Source: Saccharina japonica (taxonomy: Eukaryota; Sar; Phaeophyceae; Laminariales; Laminariaceae). From it: DNA of 64,000 nucleotides. Below the pieces are notes generated by a model. It did not search any database, had not been told where the DNA came from, and worked only from the letters and a program-made list of their open reading frames with translations. The stretch's first letter is position 1, and every line of letters begins with the position of its first letter. The position numbers and the translations under genes are program-made. Positions 26,901 through 64,000 of the stretch are shown here, one piece after another. The DNA is taken from positions 217,109 to 281,108 of the forward strand of contig MEHQ01000520.1 in the NCBI GenBank assembly GCA_008828725.1. Reading direction: 5' to 3'.

Positions 26901-27524
26901 CGTCGTCGAAGACTTCGGTTGCTTTACGATGCCAACAACGACAACAACAACAACCGGAAGGCAACAGAGGCAGCGGTGCCACCGGCGTGGCCACCGGCCA
27001 CACACACATGTCGGAAATACCCGCATATATGCCCTCGGGTACACAACATGATATACACATATATATGTGTGTACAAATACATATAAACGTACGTACAGTA
27101 CGTAAACAGTTTATCAGGTTGCCATTGCCGTACTACTGGCATGTTACCTCTTCATGTCACGTGTGATGTCATATTCAGTGATACTCAAACTGTAGACACC
27201 AGGTAGTAGTTGGTTGTGTGTGGTACATACATACGTACAAGATTAATTATATACGTTTTATGTACCATCCAGCAATATGCAGCTTGGATGAGCTTCGATG
27301 TCGAATCGCTCACGAACATTCCCAGAAAGGCGTATCGTGCGTCGTAGGGCGCGCGGTTCTTTGTTCGTTCTTCTGTGGCGCTTGGTGTAGGGGGGGACCT
27401 TCACCAATGTAATGGTACTTACCTGGAACTTACCTGAGACCATAGTTTAGTTTTTCTGAGTTTTTTCTTCACTGCGACATGACCGCGTCTCCTCCTGTGA
27501 GGGCGGCAGCTACTACCTCGTACG

Positions 27525-27574
<50 letters not shown>

Positions 27575-29795
27575 TAATAGTGTACTACGTACAGGTGCTG
27601 CTTGTGTACCGACGTCGTACGTACGGCACAAAGGAAAGCCAACACCGCGCTCCGTAGTCAGCCATCAAGCATGCATGATTGTTGAGCTCGGACCAAAAAT
27701 AAACGCTTCCCAGTCGACGTCACACAGACACATACACACACCACGTGGTCTCTCATCATCGCGGTGCTGCGAACTGCCAAAACAACCCGCCGGCGACACC
27801 GGTGATGGATAGTAAAAAAAAAAAAAAAAAAAGAACGCCAAGAACGTTCGGTCAGCTTGGCGGGTACGCACAGATAGGAACACTTAATATAACCTTATGT
27901 TGCAGACTCTACACAGTTACGTACGAAGTGGTATTCTACAGATAGAATAGACTCTGTAGTGCTGCTGCATTAAATGGTATACCTGGTATATACTTGGTTA
28001 CAGTTTTACTGTGCGAGTAGTCTATTGGGCAGCGATTTTTCGTTCTTATCCCCACCTACTCGTACCTCTACATGACGGTGTAATTTTTTTACCCCTCTCT
28101 TCGAACTTCAGAGATAGCGATCAAAACGAAATGATGATATCACAACTCTGTTGAAATATCAGCCGTCTACGAGCAGCGCGAGCGCCAAGCAGTGCAGATA
28201 CGGGTGGCAGGACCGTGTTGAACCCGTGCCGTAACGACTCCCTGCAACGTGGCTCGGTCATCAATTCATTCGTGTAATCGCCCAAATCAAGCAGTCAGTG
28301 GCCTTCCTAGCTGCAATCGTCACTATTAGTATCGCCATTTTTTTACCTCTGAAATTCCAAGAGCATCACACACACACAGCATGCAGCACTCTCTTGTCCC
28401 CGTGCGTGGTGATACAATATATTATGTATGTATCGGTATATATGTGATGATCACGCCCCCCCCCCCCCCCGCTGTGCTGTATGTAATGTCATGTATTTTT
28501 AATGGTAAAATACGATATATGTATCTGTTTCCAGGTAAATAGTTTATGGTACCTCTGTGTTTCCGAACAACATAACGACCCCACCCTGCCTCAGTTAGGC
28601 TCGTAAAATAAAAAAGGTGATCGGTCGAAGGGGGCGCACTTGCATGCTTCATTCAGCAGCGGCCCTTCGTCTACCAGCCATCATCGGCGATCGATCACCC
28701 TCAGCTTCGCACGAGAAGCGCGAAAGTACACAGGCAAAAGCCAAAGAGCTACAGTAGTATTAATAGTAGGCAGGCGTAGGCAGGGCTTGAGTTTGAGGGA
28801 AAGCAAACATACGCCACGCATGAATGGAAAAAAAAAAGAAAAAAAAAACATGTAGCACGCAGTGATACAGGAACGAACGTGTGAGGGTATGTATACAATT
28901 AATGCCTGTGGGACTCACACGAACGTATAAAATGATACCCCCGTCCAGGTTGTTACCTACCAATATGTACTGAAACATAAGCACCGTTTTTATAGTAACA
29001 TTCAATACAAACGGTGCTTATATTTCGGTACAGAGTGGTACCAAGCAAGCAGGTCCCGCGCGTACGTCGTACGTAATCATTATCACGTGTGTTTGTAAGC
29101 TTTCCTCAGGGAGATGATACCACAACATACGTACGAGTAGGTACAGTATGTACTGAACCTATATATATACGAGTGGTGACATAAACGGCACAGGCCCTAT
29201 GCTACAGAGTACCGGCCCTGTATAATGGTAAGAAGCCGGGAGGCCGACCCTGGCTGTAGATTTCCTATTTTAGAGAAAAGGGAGCCTTTCACACTATTAA
29301 TAATATAACCGCTCCATAATTTCTTACCTCCTCGGAAATCTCAGGTTGGGTTTCTTTTACGTGTTGTATCGTACCTGGTAGCAATCAATCTCATAGGAGG
29401 GCCTGTAGTAGTGTATTATGAGAGTATCAGTACTACTGTTGTTGTACGTATAGTGACAGCAGTAGAATAGTAAAAAAGTCAAGACTTACATTATTATTGT
29501 GGTATTATACCTCGTATTATATATAGATCGCCATGCTCATTCACACTATATAGACTATACTCTCGTCGTACCGTTTGTCCTTAATGAGACCACGTATGGG
29601 GTGTGGGTTGGGTTCATGGTTATGTCATTCTGTGGTTAATGTCATCACAACACGCCCATTCAATACCTCGCCGTTGCCTTGGCGTTGTTCCCAATACGTA
29701 GCCTCGGCAGCAGCGAAGACAGTCGTCGCGTCTCGGAGCCTCTCCCGTGCCTAATATAAATGAGGATAATGGGAGTGGGTCGGCCGGGGGGGCGG

Positions 29796-29832
<37 letters not shown>

Positions 29833-30621
29833 ACGGGCGCAAGAACCGGAACCGTCAGCGAAAGGGACCTTCAAACCGTGGTCGGTCCATTGTGTGCTTG
29901 CTTCTTCTTTCCTTACACGACAACAAACAGGCCGAGGAGAGAATGTGATAAGTACCACAGACAGGTATAATACATTCTATACCTACGAGGTATTAGATAG
30001 CGAGTATTATCCATCATGATGTGTGTTCCGTATACATACAACATTGCAAGGAGCGCCTTCAAGTTACTACGTACTGTATGTAGACCAATATAACTACAGC
30101 ATAGAAAAAGAGTACATACAGCAGACAGCAGCAGTGCCTGGAAATAAAATACGAGTACGGTAGTGGAGGCGCGAAGGTTTTTACTCGTCGACCTGTTTGT
30201 ACAACAATGTGCCCCCCTGGGGGCCGAAAATCAGTGGAACGTTTAGCTCGACAAATCAATCACACGAAATATTTCAAGAGTTCGGTCGTTTGGGCTCAGA
30301 TCTCGCGCAGAGCACTCTCTCACTCACTCACTCATTACACAACAAGTAAAAGTCAAGAACAAGTTAAGAGCACACCTACCTGGTGCCCCCCTCGGTCCCG
30401 CGGGTCAAAGACGTAACAATGAAAAAAATGGATGAATGGGAGGGTCATCTTTTGAAACATTGGCTGGCCAGGTCCATCTTCATTCACACAGATCGTATAT
30501 AGATCATGATGACCACAGGGAACCAGGTATTCATTTATTATGTATCATCCCTGGTATGCTATGGATGTGGTATCATTATGCAAGAGATACTCGTAGATGT
30601 AAACCTCGTACGTACGGCAGC

Positions 30622-30659
<38 letters not shown>

Positions 30660-30749
30660 GCAGCAGTACGCGGTATACTGCACACACAGACAGACCATTC
30701 GTCCAACTTTTGTTCAACGTGCAGAATCGCATGGACGAACGCGGCACGA
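16804..30749 (-). CDS. EsV-1-7 repeat protein, ten-exon gene model (5' end open)
   Basis: Spliced model, 5' to 3' on the minus strand: 30749-30696, 29911-29869, 29750-29667, 26169-26054, 25298-25124, 24041-23020, 21096-21018, 19312-19173, 18123-17958, 16941-16804. Every junction has GT and AG, phases agree throughout, and the model gives 671 residues plus a stop. The last ~160 residues hold four EsV-1-7 repeats. Repeats 1 and 2 fit C-x4-C-x16-C-x2-H-x12 exactly; repeat 3 has x15 and repeat 4 has x17 between the second and third Cys. Each has the family's P-x-F-G (or P-L-Y-A) and G-M-x-x-V signatures. The motif spans three introns and is restored only by splicing, which strongly supports the four 3'-most exons. 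A ~340-residue Gly/Ser/Pro-rich linker precedes the repeats, and a helical, charged segment of ~100 residues precedes that. The domain is taken to bind zinc; the brown-algal founder IMMEDIATE UPRIGHT acts in early development. That this gene is regulatory and nuclear is inference. The start codon is not identified. Confidence 0.78.
17570..17600 (-). other. tRNA-like T arm and acceptor 3' strand
   Basis: On the minus strand CCGAG-TTCGATT-CTCGG forms a perfect 5-bp T stem with a 7-nt loop, followed by ATTGGAC-A-CCA like an acceptor 3' strand with encoded CCA. Upstream an anticodon-like stem-loop with GAT is imperfect, and no matching 5' acceptor strand or D arm is found. This is a truncated tRNA, a tRNA-derived element or chance. 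Confidence 0.25.
17958..18123 (-). CDS. EsV-1-7 gene exon (end of repeat 2, repeat 3, start of repeat 4)
   Basis: Starts after a long C-rich tract and GCGCAG. Its first base completes a Cys codon begun in the upstream exon, restoring Y-C-C-R-H. Then comes GMIDVVSRRC, C-x4-C, MFCRTH, GMTDVVSRRC, and a GAG|GTCAGT donor. Repeat 3 has one residue fewer than the usual 16 between its second and third Cys, and P-L-Y-A in place of P-x-F-G. Confidence 0.9.
18872..19112. repeat. Family I element, shortened, in an EsV-1-7 gene intron
   Basis: Starts TTCACACGTGGGACAGATCA. The right end is degenerate (CCAAGTGTG). Lies between the exons at 19173 and 18123. Confidence 0.55.
19173..19312 (-). CDS. EsV-1-7 gene exon (end of repeat 1, most of repeat 2)
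   Basis: Encodes GDQRASFCSEH, then EMINVSSRRC, C-x4-C, HPNFG and RRATYC, ending inside a Cys codon at TG|GTGAGT. The acceptor is ACACAG with only a moderate pyrimidine tract. Frame and motif spacing into both neighbouring exons are exact, so no exon appears to be missing on either side. Confidence 0.9.
19434..19700. repeat. Family J block in an EsV-1-7 gene intron
   Basis: TTAGTTGGGTGGCCAACTAA and GGGCCACAAAACGCACC match the block at 10155 in order. Shorter traces around 40190 and 40440. Confidence 0.5.
19734..19820. repeat. Family E element
   Basis: CATACCACTCTGTCC at the left and GGACAGAGTG at the right; AT-rich centre. Confidence 0.65.
21018..21096 (-). CDS. EsV-1-7 gene exon (first half of repeat 1)
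   Basis: A 79-nt exon encoding S-K-E-M-V-N-V, C-x4-C and PSFGIE, with donor GAG|GTGAGC. The MVNV stretch looks like the tail of a preceding repeat, but the C-x2-H that should stand before it is missing: the upstream exon ends in LDRR. An eroded fifth repeat is therefore possible. The acceptor (CCCAAAG) follows a pyrimidine-rich stretch. Confidence 0.85.
21171..21345 (-). repeat. Family A element
   Basis: Inside the EsV-1-7 gene intron before the 21096 exon, in the same orientation as the gene. The tail reads as G on the plus strand. Confidence 0.75.
23020..24041 (-). CDS. EsV-1-7 gene, large low-complexity exon
   Basis: A 1022-nt GC-rich open exon. Upstream on the minus strand lie a CTAAC branch-like site, a long C/T tract and CACAG. 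The donor is AAG|GTACGC. The product is Gly/Ser/Pro/Ala-rich, with a run of twelve Gly coded by a GGC array (GCC on the plus strand, about 23881-23919) and several Ser-Arg patches; no domain is recognisable. Read without splicing, the frame would stop at 22983. The phase-2 donor instead joins exactly to the next exon. The rest of 22983-23019 is therefore taken as intron. Confidence 0.8.
25124..25298 (-). CDS. EsV-1-7 gene exon upstream of the low-complexity exon
   Basis: Follows a strong pyrimidine tract ending TTGTCTAG and ends CAG|GTAAAA, phase 1-nt in and 0 out. Encodes a polar stretch beginning RSGESVESS and ending RPPYEDQ. The frame also runs upstream through an ATG at 25312 and another at 25414 followed by a Leu/Phe-rich stretch. 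An alternative is that this is the first coding exon. Joining to the exon at 26054 is in phase and is preferred. Confidence 0.65.
26054..26169 (-). CDS. EsV-1-7 gene, helical N-terminal exon
   Basis: Acceptor CTACATACAG after a T-rich stretch; donor CCGAG|GTGAGA. Encodes IEGDFSQYMGQLQDKKHALT, then GEVLKYLGLQWVAPSATP, a charged amphipathic stretch of no family I can name. Phase 0 in and 2 out match the exons on both sides. Confidence 0.65.
26285..26600. repeat. Tandem array derived from family D
   Basis: About four to five units of 60-75 bp, each with GCACCACGTTT, GTGGG(A/C)C and a TACTTGG-like box, i.e. the inner part of a reversed D element. It sits in the intron between EsV-1-7 exons 29667 and 26169. 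Confidence 0.6.
27521..27570. repeat. TAC microsatellite
   Basis: About 16 TAC units, in the EsV-1-7 gene intron after exon 29667. Confidence 0.9.
28130..28340 (+). repeat. Family N block
   Basis: CCGTCTACGAGCAGCGCGAG and a CCGTGCCGTAACGACTCC box. Related to 59638-59845. Confidence 0.5.
28967..29041. repeat. Family E element, 75 bp
   Basis: Near-perfect inverted ends: ATAAGCACCGTTT against AAACGGTGCTTAT, outer GTAC(T/C)GAAA. Confidence 0.8.
29667..29750 (-). CDS. EsV-1-7 gene, helical N-terminal exon
   Basis: 84 nt between TTTATATTAG and GAG|GTATTG. Encodes ARERLRDATTVFAAAEATYW, then EQRQGNGE, phase 0 to 0. Composition suggests a helix. The 3.5-kb intron that follows carries family N, a TAC microsatellite and a D-derived array. 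Confidence 0.55.
29869..29911 (-). CDS. EsV-1-7 gene, 43-nt exon
   Basis: Preceded on the minus strand by a strong pyrimidine tract ending GTGTAAG. Encodes KEEASTQWTDHGLK. The donor AAG|GTCCCT is weak, which is the main doubt. Phase agrees with both neighbours, and the joined product reads as one continuous helical segment. Confidence 0.45.
30623..30660. repeat. CAG microsatellite
   Basis: Twelve CAG units. Others of this type: 31026-31050, 32386-32415, 39118-39162, 39716-39760, 49022-49130 and 50355-50402. Confidence 0.9.
30696..30749 (-). CDS. EsV-1-7 gene, most 5' exon accepted
   Basis: 54 nt, acceptor CTGTTGAG, donor GAATG|GTCTGT. Encodes RAAFVHAILHVEQKLDEW when joined to the next exon. 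A further in-phase candidate lies at 31117-30980, so this is probably not the first exon. Confidence 0.4.
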
Positions 30750-30979
30750 CTCAACAGGCAGAGCCGTCGACCATTTCCCATTCAAACAAAAACAGCATAC
30801 ATACACACTGCTGCTGTGGGCTTGCTGCTGCTGTACGTACATAATACTCAGCCAGTCGCGTACGTTAGACTCTGCTCGTGGATTTTCCAACGTCTACGCA
30901 GTCTACTATTAATACATACAACAGGAGTACTCGTAGCGGCGAAGCAAACCCAAACACATGACATCATGCTCGTACAGAC

Positions 30980-31117
30980 CTGGCGGCACACCATGGCGAG
31001 GAGTGCCCGAAAACGTCGTAAATTACAGCAGCAGCAGCAGCAGCAGCAGTGCTGGTGCTACTGCTGTTTAGTGGGGGTGCTTCTCTCGTGCGGCAGCTAC
31101 GTAGCCTGCTCGTGTTT
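30980..31117 (-). CDS. Possible further 5' exon of the EsV-1-7 gene
   Basis: Acceptor CTGCAG, donor CCAG|GTCTGT. Phase 2 out matches the exon at 30749. Encodes a Ser/Thr-rich stretch, an Ala run from a CAG-type array (plus-strand AGC), and VIYDVFGHSSPWCAA. The CAG array could also be plain microsatellite in an intron. Confidence 0.3.
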
Positions 31118-31233
31118 CTGCAGGTTGTACTACTACTACTACTGCTGTGCAGAGTATACAACAGACAGAAGCAGAGGAGTAGCAGTAGTACCAGTATAAT
31201 ATCAAATATCCTCGCTTTTCTCGTTTCTCTCAC

Positions 31234-31292
31234 CCGCTCCATCCCAGCAGTCTGCATCCAGAGAGAAGCTGGCGACTCGTGCGTCGATGCCT
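31234..31292 (-). CDS. Well-bordered exon-like segment
   Basis: The acceptor follows CTTCTTCTGCTTGTTGTGCT and ends GGTAG; the donor is GCGG|GTGAGA. All three frames are open over 59 nt, so the phase is not fixed. Position and strand fit an upstream exon of the EsV-1-7 gene. Confidence 0.35.
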
Positions 31293-32982
31293 CTACCGCA
31301 GCACAACAAGCAGAAGAAGTAGTAGTAGTAGTAGTGGTACGTAGCTTGCCCTGCCAAGGACCATGGGTGAAATACCAGGCAGACGTGAACTGTCGCTTGG
31401 TGTCTCTCGGCAAGAAGTGCGGGACGCAGGGCCAGGATGCGAGACAAGATAGAGAAAAAGAGAGAGAGAGGGAGAGAGATCCGGTAACGAACGGAGATGC
31501 CAAAAAATGCCGGTGGGATGCCAAATGCCCAAAGATTAAGATTTCGGACCCACGGCCCAGACGCACGTACTCGTAGCCGCTCGGATTTCTTTTTTTGAAG
31601 CAAAGTCGAAATATACCAACCAACCCGCCCTGATGCCGTGATGGGTGGGTGTGGTGATGTGTTGATGGCCGTCAATGGTGATAGGTGTGTCCGACCAACC
31701 AGGGGTAAGGTAGAATATTCCGGCCAGGAGATATGTAAATGAATGACCACACCTCGCGCAATGAGGACCGAGGATGATGAGATATATAGATGTGTCGCGT
31801 GGCTGCAGAACAACGAGCCGGTCAGGGTATTTTTTTTTTCCAAGTCTTTGGCTTTTGGTGTGTGCCTCTCTGCGTCCGACATATTTTTTTTAAAAGCCGC
31901 TCGACAGGTGCCTCAAAATCTAAAACAGAAAAGGTGTACAAGTATGTGTACGTATGTGTACGACTCCAACCAAAATTTCGTTTCTTGATGCAAGGTTTAC
32001 TTGTTGTCGCCTGTGATGTATCCGGTATAAAATCTCGAATATCTTGAAGGAAGAGGGGGGGGAAGCAGCAGCAGCAGTAGGCTACCGCTGGTCCAAGGGT
32101 CCGGCTCTTCTGGGACTATCATAAGCCATAGCACCAGGTATATTTGGCAAATAAGTTTTTGGTGGTTTTTTTCAAATGAAAATTGCCGACGGGACACACA
32201 CCCAACCGGTCAAAAAGTGGAGCACCCGGAGGGCTTTTTTCTCTGAGGGATTTTGAAGCCGTTGTCCCCGCCTGACCGAACGACGAGGACAACATGTTCA
32301 TTTTCGTGGAGAGTCCAGCAGCAGCCGCAGCAGCCGCAGATGCAGGAACAGCAGCAGCATCAGCTGTATGTAGCAGTAGAAGTAGAAGCAGCAGCAGCAG
32401 CAGCAGCAGCAGCAGTGCCTTCTCACACTTCTGCTTTTGCGTTCCCCGCAGAAAAAAAGGACGTATTCCATGACGAATAGAGTAGTAGACGTGCGACCGA
32501 CAAACAAACAACGAACGAACGATTTTTTTTCGCAAAAAAACGAAAAACGAAAAAACTCATCGTCGTGAATCTTCTTGTACGTATCACATATCGGCATGGT
32601 CCTCGTGGTAAAAATATCGTACCTAAAATACGCCTGGCACCTACAAGGTCTACTACTGCTGTACGTGCGCGTGCATTGCAGCAGCAGCTTGAAAAAATAC
32701 GCCCTCCGCGACGCTGATGTTACATTTTAGTAATATTCCGATGTACGTCGTATTTGATTTTATGATTTTTGATTTTTTGATTTTGATTTTTGTGTTTTGT
32801 TTTTTTGGGGCAAAAAAATGGTGTTCCACAACTATTGCAGGCGTTTGCTCTATTGCCGATTTGGTCAATTTCGCCCCGACCGTTGGGGATTGCTTGGGAA
32901 GGGCTCCACTCTCGCGGTGCAGCGAGCGCGCATCTGGTTTTACCTTGCTGGTTCTGGGGAGGAACGGAAGCACAGTGGAGCC
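31293..32982. other. Region between the divergent genes
   Basis: Holds a CT-rich tract (about 31450-31485), CAG arrays at 32065-32080 and 32370-32415, and a T-rich stretch at 32750-32810 just before the coiled-coil gene. It probably contains the promoters and first exon(s) of the divergent gene pair. No TATA element can be asserted. Confidence 0.35.
32119..32301 (-). CDS. Possible minus-strand first exon
   Basis: An open frame with two near-adjacent ATGs (32301 and 32295) follows a CAG-rich leader and begins MNMLSSSFGQAGTTASKSLR. Its position, ~680 bp from the plus-strand start at 32983, would suit the start of the divergent EsV-1-7 gene. No clear donor or joining exon was found, so this is speculative. 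Confidence 0.2.
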   Translation of the reverse strand: MNMLSSSFGQAGTTASKSLREKSPPGAPLFDRLGVCPVGNFHLKKTTKNLFAKYTWCYGL

Positions 32983-62331
<29,349 letters not shown>

Positions 62332-62384
62332 GTAGGATATCATGTGCAGCAGTCAGTATATAGGGGTCACGGTTTAAGAGCGAT

Positions 62385-62540
62385 GTCCACTCTGGACGAA
62401 AAATGTAAGGACCGTTTTAGTCTTTTAGCTGTAGTCTTACAAATTTGACACTTAAACGTGAGGACCGTGTAGTCTTCAGTCTTACAAAATTTACACGTAA
62501 ACGCTCGTGGTATTTCAGTCCAGAGTGATACACCAGGTAT
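62385..62540. repeat. Family E-like element with internal duplication
   Basis: Ends CACTCTGGACGAAAAATGTA and CAGTCCAGAGTGATA. The inner GGACCGT(TT)AGTCTT block is duplicated. Confidence 0.55.
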
Positions 62541-62708
62541 CGGTTCAAGATTAGCACTGGTTTAAGATAGGTGATAGGTCATATGGCTTGGCACGGGCAT
62601 ACTAAGAGCTACATACCTGGAATATAATACCGATTTTGGTTCAAGGGGTTCATGGGAGGTCAATCAGGCCCGATCCGTCCCCCTCTTATATCGTGACCCC
62701 CGCTGTAA

Positions 62709-62795
62709 TTACATACCACCATGTCCCTAAATATAAAGACAGTTTGTATATTAATATTTAATACAAATGTTCCTTACATTTCGGGACATAGTGAT
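62709..62795. repeat. Family E element, 87 bp
   Basis: CATGTCCCTAAATATAAAGA and TCCTTACATTTCGGGACATA form the inverted ends. Confidence 0.75.
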
Positions 62796-63416
62796 ACATA
62801 CAAAGCCTATATACATACATATATACGCATACTTCGTATCATAATATACTCAGTGTACATATATATATATATATATACGTGCAAGGTTTCCCTTCGGGGT
62901 GGGGCTGGCTTAAAATCCCCGCGGGTGTCGCAAGTTGAAAAGAGGGAACACAGAATACGGCCCTTCCGGTGTAAAATTATCCTATGCCAAACTCGCTGGT
63001 GTCGTACCTCTGTAGCTGCGGTTGTAGTGCGGTTGTTGTATCACTGCTGTGCTGCGCTGGTGCTATTAAAATCCAGAGGAAGTGTGGGTTGGAATCGTCC
63101 AGACTGCAACGTCAAACATGTACGGTGTGATAGAGGTACACAGCAGCAGACAGGGGATCGTTACGTCGATGTCCACGAAGCAGCTACGCGTAATTACTGG
63201 AAAATAGCCTCTTGCAAAAATTACGCGTAACTCCATCTATTGTCAGGGGGTATATCCATCATTATCCCGCCGAGGACGAAAAAGGCGTATCCCCGATGAT
63301 ATGTGTTATTAGCGCTGGAACTCCGTTTGGCCTGTACACTGTTGTTGTACGTATACGAAGTAAATGTGTTTATACATTTTGGCGAACAATCCCCTACATG
63401 TTCTATCCCCTCTTTT

Positions 63417-63502
63417 TGGAGTAAGAACGATTCTCCGTCTCGAAAGCGATGCGTGGTCAATGGTCAAATGGCTAAGGCAAGTAACAAATAAGTACGCCCC
63501 CC
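63417..63502 (+). repeat. Family B element
   Basis: GATTCTCCGTCTCGAAAG through AAGTACGC and a C run. Confidence 0.7.
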
Positions 63503-63550
63503 ACACCTAAAACTATATCAACTAATTCGACGCTTTCATCCAGCCGTGTG

Positions 63551-63781
63551 CAAGAAAGTTCGCCTCACAAGCGGTTCCCCCCAGGATGCAGCTCACCCCT
63601 TCATGCGACTCGCCGAATACCTCACGGCGCTTCGCGCTTGGTGCTATGATAGCGATGTCTGCCTGGTCGGTGAAAAAACCCAACGTTTTCTTAAGTCCCG
63701 GCCTTGTATATAGGGATGCGAGGGTCAATGGTCATACGACTACGGCCATGCATGATACTGAACAAGTACCCCCCCCCCCCC
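63551..63781 (+). repeat. Family A element
   Basis: Full-length, with a B element immediately after its C run. Confidence 0.8.
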
Positions 63782-63784
63782 GCC

Positions 63785-64000
63785 TGCTCCGTCTCGAAAG
63801 GGATGCGTGGTCAATGGTCAAATGGCTAAGGCAAGCAATAAATGAGTATGCCCCCCCCCCCTTTTTTTGGGGTGCGAGGGTATATGGTCATTCAGTAATA
63901 TATGGAAACAACGTAATGAGCGCCCAAGTGTTGGAGGTGTCTCTATTAGGAGTAGGAACGGTGCTCCGTCTCGAAAGGGATGCGTGGTCAATGGTCAAAT
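63785..64000 (+). repeat. Two family B elements, second cut by the window end
   Basis: First core 63785-63864. The second, with its 5' block, starts at about 63893 and runs off the end. Confidence 0.7.

Larger units (their letters stand above)
62332..64000. other. Intron after coiled-coil exon 5
   Basis: E, B and A elements and an AT run (62858-62875). An open frame at about 62880-63230 has no recognisable product, and no exon in the right phase was found. Confidence 0.5.

Noticed and set aside
27665..27883. Minus-strand segment after a long T run with a good GGCAG acceptor
   Set aside because: The short frame after the acceptor runs into GT-repeat sequence; no phase-compatible partner in the EsV-1-7 gene.
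31049..31576. 175-codon plus-strand frame with a Cys-containing stretch
   Set aside because: Runs through TAG, GTA and GA microsatellites; the opposite strand has better splice borders.

Overview
The window is nuclear DNA of an intron-rich, very repeat-rich eukaryote, most likely a brown alga (Phaeophyceae) or a close stramenopile. The main evidence is a multi-exon minus-strand gene whose spliced C-terminus carries four EsV-1-7 repeats. Their spacing (C-x4-C-x16-C-x2-H-x12 in the first two copies) matches the family typified by Ectocarpus IMMEDIATE UPRIGHT and virus EsV-1. Introns use GT-AG borders and coding exons are GC-rich. The rest is packed with short dispersed repeats, ACGT/CAG/TAC microsatellites and long C or G homopolymers. 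There are no bacterial-type operons. Most open frames on either strand are chance readings of repeats and are left out.

Layout. 1-8.6 kb: a direct duplication of at least 3.7 kb (copies at 1-3676 and 4929-8639) with no supported gene. 8.6-16.8 kb: repeats only. 16.8-30.7 kb (minus strand): the EsV-1-7 gene, ten supported exons in one consistent reading frame; two or three further exons up to about 31.3 kb are possible and its start codon is not settled. 32.98-62.33 kb (plus strand): the 5' part of a coiled-coil protein gene, five exons all in frame, running on past the window. Exons 2 and 3 are separated by about 26 kb (34098-60114), which is one giant intron, a region with undetected exons, or an assembly misjoin. 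That interval holds a direct-plus-inverted duplication (41.9-46.6 kb), many MITE-like elements, expanded trinucleotide arrays and a few exon-like or decayed coding pieces.

The two genes are divergent, with 5' ends facing each other around 31-33 kb. Nothing in the sequence ties their functions together. An EsV-1-7 protein is probably a zinc-binding regulator. The coiled-coil protein is unassigned and would be structural or scaffolding by composition.

The repeats fall into recognisable families, labelled A to N here. A and B share a 3' module that ends in a poly-C tail. C, D, E, F and G have terminal inverted repeats and look like non-autonomous DNA elements. I is about 290 bp with short inverted ends. 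H, J, K, L, M and N are shorter dispersed blocks. Single-base and tract-length differences between duplicated copies, and three runs of N, show that homopolymer lengths and some joins here should not be trusted to the base.
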